DNA from: a virus
DNA: 26,181 nt
Direction: 5' to 3' (one strand)
IMG/VR virus record: IMGVR_UViG_3300025889_000831
Coordinates: 1 to 26,181 of that record
Both the position numbers and the translations under genes were made by a program. The notes beneath the pieces were generated by a model. It was not told the DNA's origin. It made no database searches and was given only the letters and a program-made list of their open reading frames with translations. Position 1 is the stretch's first letter; each line of letters starts with the position of its first letter. This document shows, one piece after another, positions 22,123-26,181 of the stretch.

Positions 22123-22357
22123 ATTGTTCTAATGAAACATTTACTTTGACATAATCTAGTGTTTCTAGAATAGAATACATTTTATCAAAAGAGCCTGATG
22201 CAATAGTGACCTGACCCTTTTTATGTGCAATAAGAGCACACTGTTCTGCTTGAATTAACGTGTGACCACATATTTCAACTAAACAGCATATAACAAAATC
22301 AAAAGTGAGTTTGTCATCATTATACAGAATGACTTTATGTGTTTTAGATACATCCAT
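22100..22357 (-). CDS. clpS: ClpS-like N-degron adaptor
   Basis: The 85-residue protein aligns by eye with ClpS. HKVILYNDDKLTFDFVICCL (residues 7-26) matches [20 protein letters not shown] of E. coli, keeping N13-D14-D15 of the binding pocket. AEQCALIAHKKG (37-48) matches ATQLMLAVHYQG, keeping the pocket His (H45). The remaining SGSFDKMYSILETLDYV corresponds to the last strand and helix but lacks the Lys equivalent to E. coli K84. Only about six residues precede the fold, so the N-terminal extension that delivers substrates to ClpA is absent. Likely role: bind N-degron proteins or compete with host ClpS. Confidence 0.8.
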   Translation of the reverse strand: MDVSKTHKVILYNDDKLTFDFVICCLVEICGHTLIQAEQCALIAHKKGQVTIASGSFDKMYSILETLDYVKVNVSLEQYESDLHR

Positions 22358-22395
22358 ATTATAATATACTAATTTTTGATGAGATTTCCTGAGCT

Positions 22396-23487
22396 TTAGT
22401 CTAGATTTACATTATAACTCTTCCATTCAATTTTATCCTGGTCAAGATTTTCTAATGCACTTTTAACCCACTTTTCATCTACAGTATTTATATAACATAA
22501 TACATGTACTATAGCTTTCTCATCAGGATTAAGTCTTAATAACCTACCTATTCTCTGTTGTGCTTTTCTTTCATTACCATATGCATGCATAATAATACCT
22601 TGTTTTAATTCTGGTATATTTACACCTTCATTTAATTGCATAACTGAAGATAATTTAGTTATAGAACCTTCTTTAAACATTCTTAAATTATCATCAGAAT
22701 CAGGATTATTACTATGGTAACTATGTGTACATAATCTATCTGCTTGATCCTGTGTATTAGCAAAGAGTATACATTTTGTATTAATGCTATTAAACAATAG
22801 CTTAGCATACTTTTCTTTGCTTGGATACTCCATCATTGCTTTCATTCTCATTACACGCAACATGGTAGTTTGATTTGGTGCAGCATCAATTCTATTACAC
22901 CAGTAACTATAATTCTTCTGCTCAGAAGTCTTAAATGATTGTTTGCCTGTAACCCAATAGTTATTATTTGTACCTAAATTAATTTTATGTACAATAATAT
23001 GATAATCATTGAGTATTTTGTTTTCTACAGCACTGTCTGTAACAAATCTGTAGACAATTGGACAAAAGTCATTAACAAGTTTACCTTTTTCAGAATTCTG
23101 ATATTTAGGTGGTGTACCTGTTAAACCAAGTATTTTACCTTTAAATTCATCAAGAAATGCTCTATGAGATTCTAGCAAACTATGACATTCATCCAAATAT
23201 ACAATATCAAAATCTTTTGGATTCTGTTTATTAATACTTAAATATGTTGTGAACTTAACATTGTTCAACAACTTTTCTTTTTCAAATTTTTGAGCCTCAC
23301 TTCTCCAAGAATCAAATATTGATATCTTAGGTGCAACTACAAGTATATTAAGTAAAGGAGAATAATGATTTTCTAAGTGGTTTAAAGCTACAAGTGTTTT
23401 ACCAACACCTGTAGCTAAAGCCAAACCACATCTTTCTTTACCCTCAGTTGCTTTTAAAGCTTCACTTTGAACTTTTTGTCTGTCCAT
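22396..23487 (-). CDS. SF2 DNA helicase, UvsW/RecG-like
   Basis: The 363-residue protein has Walker A ATGVGKT (25-31), motif Ia VVAPKIS, motif II DECH (99-102) and motif III LTGTPP (122-127). Motif V SSVMQLNEGVNIPEL and motif VI QQRIGRLLR (310-318) complete the set. The two RecA lobes fit the size and the enzyme lacks large extensions. UvsW-type helicases unwind branched DNA and drive the switch from origin- to recombination-dependent replication in T4. The start overlaps the upstream 96-aa gene by 26 bases. A 38-base gap separates it from clpS. Confidence 0.92.
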   Translation of the reverse strand: MDRQKVQSEALKATEGKERCGLALATGVGKTLVALNHLENHYSPLLNILVVAPKISIFDSWRSEAQKFEKEKLLNNVKFTTYLSINKQNPKDFDIVYLDECHSLLESHRAFLDEFKGKILGLTGTPPKYQNSEKGKLVNDFCPIVYRFVTDSAVENKILNDYHIIVHKINLGTNNNYWVTGKQSFKTSEQKNYSYWCNRIDAAPNQTTMLRVMRMKAMMEYPSKEKYAKLLFNSINTKCILFANTQDQADRLCTHSYHSNNPDSDDNLRMFKEGSITKLSSVMQLNEGVNIPELKQGIIMHAYGNERKAQQRIGRLLRLNPDEKAIVHVLCYINTVDEKWVKSALENLDQDKIEWKSYNVNLD

Positions 23488-23752
23488 ATTCTTCCTCGTA
23501 TTTATCTTCTAAATATGTGGCAACTCTATACCACATAGCTTTAGCAGTTTCTTCTGCTAATAATCTAGCGGATACAATTCCTGCATACAAAGCTTCTTTG
23601 GGACTTAATCTAGTTCCTATAACTTCTTCAACATAATCATATCTCTTATGAGTATTAATTAGTTTTTGAGCTAGCTCTAACATGCGTTCTTTAGTTATAT
23701 CCTCAGTACAACTTTCTGATTTGGGTGTCACATTTTGTGATGGCATCATCAT
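23462..23752 (-). CDS. Unknown protein (96 aa)
   Basis: A helical protein (RMLELAQKLINTHKRYDYVEEVIG, LYAGIVSARLLAEETAKAMWYRVATYLEDKY) with a polar tail that overlaps the helicase start by 26 bases. The first residues MMMPSQNVTPK are probably disordered; initiation could use any of three consecutive ATG codons. Not recognised. It lies two bases after the ParB-fold gene's stop is allowed for. Confidence 0.75.
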   Translation of the reverse strand: MMMPSQNVTPKSESCTEDITKERMLELAQKLINTHKRYDYVEEVIGTRLSPKEALYAGIVSARLLAEETAKAMWYRVATYLEDKYEEEYGQTKSSK

Positions 23753-23754
23753 AA

Positions 23755-24486
23755 TTATTTAGTTTTTAGATTAAATACTTTAGATCTAATATAATTAGAT
23801 GCTTCCGTATTATCACTAATAAGCTTAATATTTTTAATATTAGATTTTAAATTATTGATGATTTCAGATTGACTTATCTTACCATAAGCTTGAATAAATG
23901 CACTTAAAAAAGAGAATTTTATACTTCTATCTACATTTGCAAGCATTATAAACAAATCACTAAAGTCTTTGCACATAGCTTCTGCAAGCGGATTAGTAAC
24001 TTTAAACTCTCCAGATCTTATAATCTGACTATTAATAGTAAAACTATAATGATTTCTGCATAGTGCTCCAACCATCATTAGTTCAAGATTATATAAATTT
24101 TTAAACTTTAAAAGTTTCCTATAATCATTAGAACAAAACTTATAAGCATTGACATAATCTAATAATGCCCAAGATTTGGATGAGTTGTTTAATTTACCCA
24201 TTTTATGAACTAAGTCAAGTTCATCTTTAACTTCAATAGTAGTATAAGGTATAGACATACCTTCTCTTTCTAATGCTGTAGCTAGATGCTGACCATCTAT
24301 AATATATAGTTTCTTTTCGCCTTCTACTACATCTGTTTCACATGCAACTATGGGTCTTATAATACCCATATTTCTTACACTTTCTACTAGTTCTTCTACA
24401 TGCTGAGATTTTATTTCTCTATTCATTGGTAGAATTGAAAACTTTTTATAACTGTCTGTGTGTTTAATTGATAATTTCATAATCAT
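23755..24486 (-). CDS. ParB/Srx-fold protein
   Basis: The 243-residue protein has MNREIKSQHVEELVESVRNMGIIRPIVACE near the start and YIIDGQHLATALEREG (about 61-76), the ParB/sulfiredoxin GxH-type signature. Then comes a helix (SWALLDYVNAYKFCSNDYRKLLKF). The C-terminal half is helical and contains no ParB HTH signature I can name. ParB-like folds in phages may act in DNA partition, DNA binding or nuclease-like roles. The start may be at 24486 or, two codons later, at 24480. Confidence 0.8.
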   Translation of the reverse strand: MIMKLSIKHTDSYKKFSILPMNREIKSQHVEELVESVRNMGIIRPIVACETDVVEGEKKLYIIDGQHLATALEREGMSIPYTTIEVKDELDLVHKMGKLNNSSKSWALLDYVNAYKFCSNDYRKLLKFKNLYNLELMMVGALCRNHYSFTINSQIIRSGEFKVTNPLAEAMCKDFSDLFIMLANVDRSIKFSFLSAFIQAYGKISQSEIINNLKSNIKNIKLISDNTEASNYIRSKVFNLKTK

Positions 24487-24496
24487 ATTTTTTAAA

Positions 24497-24904
24497 TCAT
24501 TTTAACCATTTCATTGTTCTAGCCTCTTTTGGATTACCATGAATCCAATTGTGGCAATTACGGCAAACAGGTAACCAAGTACTCTGTATTAAATAATACA
24601 CATCTCTGTTGCTACCTGCATATGTATGATGGACATCTGTAGCTCCTTGACTACATCCATTTACTTTTACTTTACATAAGGAATTTTCTGTAAGATACCT
24701 TTCTCTAAGTTTGAGATATTCTTGATCTTTCTTTTTTCTTTTAGAAGAAACCTGAGGGATAGATACGGTTGGTTTCTGAGGCTTATTCAAATTGCTTTTG
24801 TGGCAACTCCAGCAATATTTGCAGTATCTAAAACCCTCATGGTTCTTCCATATTACAGATGGTTTATTACACCCATAACATTCTTTAAGCTTAGGTTTAA
24901 TCAT
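24497..24904 (-). CDS. HNH endonuclease with N-terminal zinc ribbon
   Basis: I choose the ATG at 24904 (MIKPKLKECYG) because it gives the recurrent 8-base stop/start overlap ATGATTAA with the 71-aa gene; an ATG at 24934 adds ten residues. CYGC and CKYCWSC form a probable zinc ribbon in the first 35 residues. Then a lysine-rich linker is followed by LCKVKVNGC, DVHHTYAG and PVCRNCHNWIHG. The Cys pairs and His residues give an HNH/His-Me fold. It is about 135 residues. Such proteins are common in Bacteroidota phages; a recombination or nicking role is likely. Confidence 0.88.
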   Translation of the reverse strand: MIKPKLKECYGCNKPSVIWKNHEGFRYCKYCWSCHKSNLNKPQKPTVSIPQVSSKRKKKDQEYLKLRERYLTENSLCKVKVNGCSQGATDVHHTYAGSNRDVYYLIQSTWLPVCRNCHNWIHGNPKEARTMKWLK

Positions 24905-25112
24905 TGTTTGCAGGTTTTGGTACACCTTTGGCAATGTAATACCTAATTAGATCAAGTTTTTCATACTTAGTTCTTTCTCTTTTATTACCTATAGAGTCAG
25001 TAACATACCAATAATTATCATCTCTCATATCATGCCAATCTTGTAAATCAAAATTTTTAGTTAGAGTAAAAAATTCTTGTTCTACATATGACATTGAATC
25101 ATGATAATCCAT
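24897..25112 (-). CDS. Unknown small protein (71 aa)
   Basis: A small protein rich in Asp, Tyr and Trp (DLQDWHDMRDDNYWYVTDS) with a helix containing EKLDLIRYYIAKGV. No motif recognised. The end overlaps the HNH gene start by 8 bases, and the start overlaps the upstream gene by 14 bases. Confidence 0.7.
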   Translation of the reverse strand: MDYHDSMSYVEQEFFTLTKNFDLQDWHDMRDDNYWYVTDSIGNKRERTKYEKLDLIRYYIAKGVPKPANND

Positions 25113-25593
25113 TTCCTTTTAATCTTGGTAATTGGTTTGGGTCTCTTTCTAAACTTAAAAAGTTTTTAGGTAAGATACCTTCATCAATAAAGATAGCAAT
25201 AATTTGGTCTTTATCAATATTTAAATCTTTGAAATTTAAAGTATTTCTAAATTTATCATCTGTTTCTGTTTGAGCTAACATAGCTTTAGTAAAAGCTGAA
25301 TTAGGAAACAGTTTTTCAAAGAAACTATTTGTAATTTCAATTAGTTTTCTTTGTTTAATAGTATTAACAACACGTTGTGCTCTTTTATGCACATTATTAA
25401 TTCTATATATCTTTTTCTTACACATTCTGCTAACTTCCTCTTCATCAAGAGAATTAACGCCATACAAAGCTCTTTTATAAAGATAGTTTTGATAAGCTGA
25501 ATACTTATCTTGTTCATATGACATCACAGTTTGTGGGGTCAAGAGATACTTCTGTATCTGTTCTTGCAATTTTCCAATTTTAGTCGAATTCAT
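25099..25593 (-). CDS. Unknown helical protein (164 aa)
   Basis: The start at 25593 (MNSTKIGKLQ) is preferred over an upstream ATG (25662), because the upstream stretch contains the terminator hairpin and a low-quality sequence. The body is helical, basic and cysteine-poor, with RALYGVNSLDEEEVSRMCKKKIYRINNVHKRAQRVVNTIKQ and, later, FEKLFP. No domain recognised. The end overlaps the 71-aa gene by 14 bases. It is the first gene after a strong terminator, so it could have its own promoter, but no clear box is seen in the 38-base leader. Confidence 0.75.
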   Translation of the reverse strand: MNSTKIGKLQEQIQKYLLTPQTVMSYEQDKYSAYQNYLYKRALYGVNSLDEEEVSRMCKKKIYRINNVHKRAQRVVNTIKQRKLIEITNSFFEKLFPNSAFTKAMLAQTETDDKFRNTLNFKDLNIDKDQIIAIFIDEGILPKNFLSLERDPNQLPRLKGNGLS

Positions 25594-25614
25594 TTTTTTA
25601 CATTTTAAATCATA

Positions 25615-25653
25615 AATAATAAAAAGAAAAGGGGAAAACAATTGTCTTCCCCC
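25615..25653 (-). terminator. Intrinsic terminator after the 158-aa gene
   Basis: GGGGAA (25631-25636) pairs with TTCCCC (25647-25652); ACAATTGT lies in the loop. On the minus strand this is followed by TTTTCTTTTTATTATT, a strong U-tract. It lies about 27 bases after the stop of the 158-aa gene. Confidence 0.8.
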
Positions 25654-25679
25654 AATCTTCATTCACTCAAAAAATATCC

Positions 25680-26156
25680 TTATCCTCCTATTGAAAATTC
25701 TTCATTAGGTTGGACAGCAGTACTTTTCTTATTAGCATTATATGCTCTTATTTCATCTATATTATCATGAGAAATTAAATCATCCTCTAGATTTGCATCT
25801 GAAGTCCAAAGTCTCTTTTGATAAATAGGTTTACCCATGAGAGTGCATACAGGTGCATCTTCACTACCTGCTCTTTTTAATTGCTTTTCAATATTAACAT
25901 CACTGAAAGGCTCTAATGATTCCAAAGTAATAATTTTACCTGGAAGTTCTTGACCAGCATAAAAACCTGCTTGGGTTAATTGGTCCATTTTACCTGGAAC
26001 AATTGCAGTAATTCTTTTTACATCTAACCAACCAGTACCAGTAGTAACTACTTTAGATTGTTCTACTCTAAAATATCCATAGTCTGGATTGTTTTCTGAA
26101 ACGTTAACAACTGCTTTTGTTTTTTCATCTGCTAATACAATTACTTTTGAATTCAT
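25680..26156 (-). CDS. Conserved phage protein of unknown function (158 aa)
   Basis: The protein starts MNSKVIVLADEKTKAVVNVSEN and has strand-rich segments (YGYFRVEQSKVV, LDVKRITAIVPG, GFYAGQELPGKIITLESL). PVCTLMGKPIYQKRLWTSDANLEDDLISHDNIDEIRAYNA follows and an acidic-polar end. I recall close relatives with GFYAGQ...LPGKI and the HDN-EE/DE-R helix in Bacteroidota phages, with no known function. It is transcribed alone or as the first gene of its unit, closed by a strong terminator, suggesting high or early expression. An A-run lies right before the ATG. Confidence 0.8.
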   Translation of the reverse strand: MNSKVIVLADEKTKAVVNVSENNPDYGYFRVEQSKVVTTGTGWLDVKRITAIVPGKMDQLTQAGFYAGQELPGKIITLESLEPFSDVNIEKQLKRAGSEDAPVCTLMGKPIYQKRLWTSDANLEDDLISHDNIDEIRAYNANKKSTAVQPNEEFSIGG

Positions 26157-26181
26157 AATTCTGTTTTTTTTAATTAATTAA

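Noticed and set aside
25594-25662. Longer N-terminus for the 164-aa protein (start at 25662)
   Set aside because: The added residues are encoded by the terminator hairpin and its U-tract; the downstream ATG at 25593 is a better start.
1-26181. CRISPR array, diversity-generating retroelement or insertion sequence
   Set aside because: No regular direct repeats with spacers, no reverse transcriptase and no transposase or terminal inverted repeats were seen.

Overview
The window looks like about 26 kb of a crAss-like phage (order Crassvirales), a tailed dsDNA phage of gut Bacteroidota. The signs are an AT-rich sequence, tightly packed genes, A-rich ribosome-binding regions instead of Shine-Dalgarno boxes, and two opposed gene blocks. 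The gene set also fits my memory of these phages: family B DNA polymerase, Toprim primase, DnaB-type helicase, Sak4-like ATPase, SSB-like protein, uracil-DNA glycosylase, PD-(D/E)XK nuclease, a MoxR ATPase with a VWA partner, a UvsW-like helicase and a ParB-fold protein. TAA, TGA and TAG all end genes here, so the standard bacterial code applies. Names rest on motif reading and memory of families; no database search was run.

Layout. Positions 1-2599 (+ strand) are the end of a late block: the C-terminal 769 residues of a very large protein with a LysM-like segment, then two tiny genes (44 and 51 aa). A hairpin at 2610-2633 closes both converging blocks. From 2640 to the right edge nearly everything is on the minus strand and is read right to left. 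Positions 2640-17355 hold replication and recombination genes. In transcription order these are UDG, a 195-aa protein, DnaB-like helicase, a 188-aa protein, Sak4-like ATPase, SSB-like protein, primase, GIY-YIG protein, VWA/DUF2201 protein, MoxR ATPase, a 465-aa protein, PD-(D/E)XK nuclease, two unknowns, PolB and a DUF932-like protein. Positions 17709-26156 hold smaller, earlier-looking accessory genes: a NinB-like protein, many small unknowns, a mini-metallopeptidase, tRNA-Arg(TCT), an SPL-like radical SAM protein, a DnaA-domain-IV-like protein, a ClpS-like adaptor, a helicase, ParB-fold and HNH proteins. One lone + strand gene (17387-17722) sits between the two parts. No gene-free stretch exceeds about 100 bases.

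How the genes may work together. Primase, helicase, PolB, SSB and Sak4/NinB-like proteins form a nearly complete replisome and annealing set. No sliding clamp or clamp loader is seen, but PolB ends in a bacterial beta-clamp-binding-type peptide, which suggests it borrows the host clamp. Several proteins end in acidic aromatic tips resembling the SSB C-terminal hub peptide. The most unusual accessory genes are a ClpS-like adaptor lacking the N-terminal extension needed for delivery in E. coli, and a spore-photoproduct-lyase-like radical SAM enzyme with atypical cysteine spacing.
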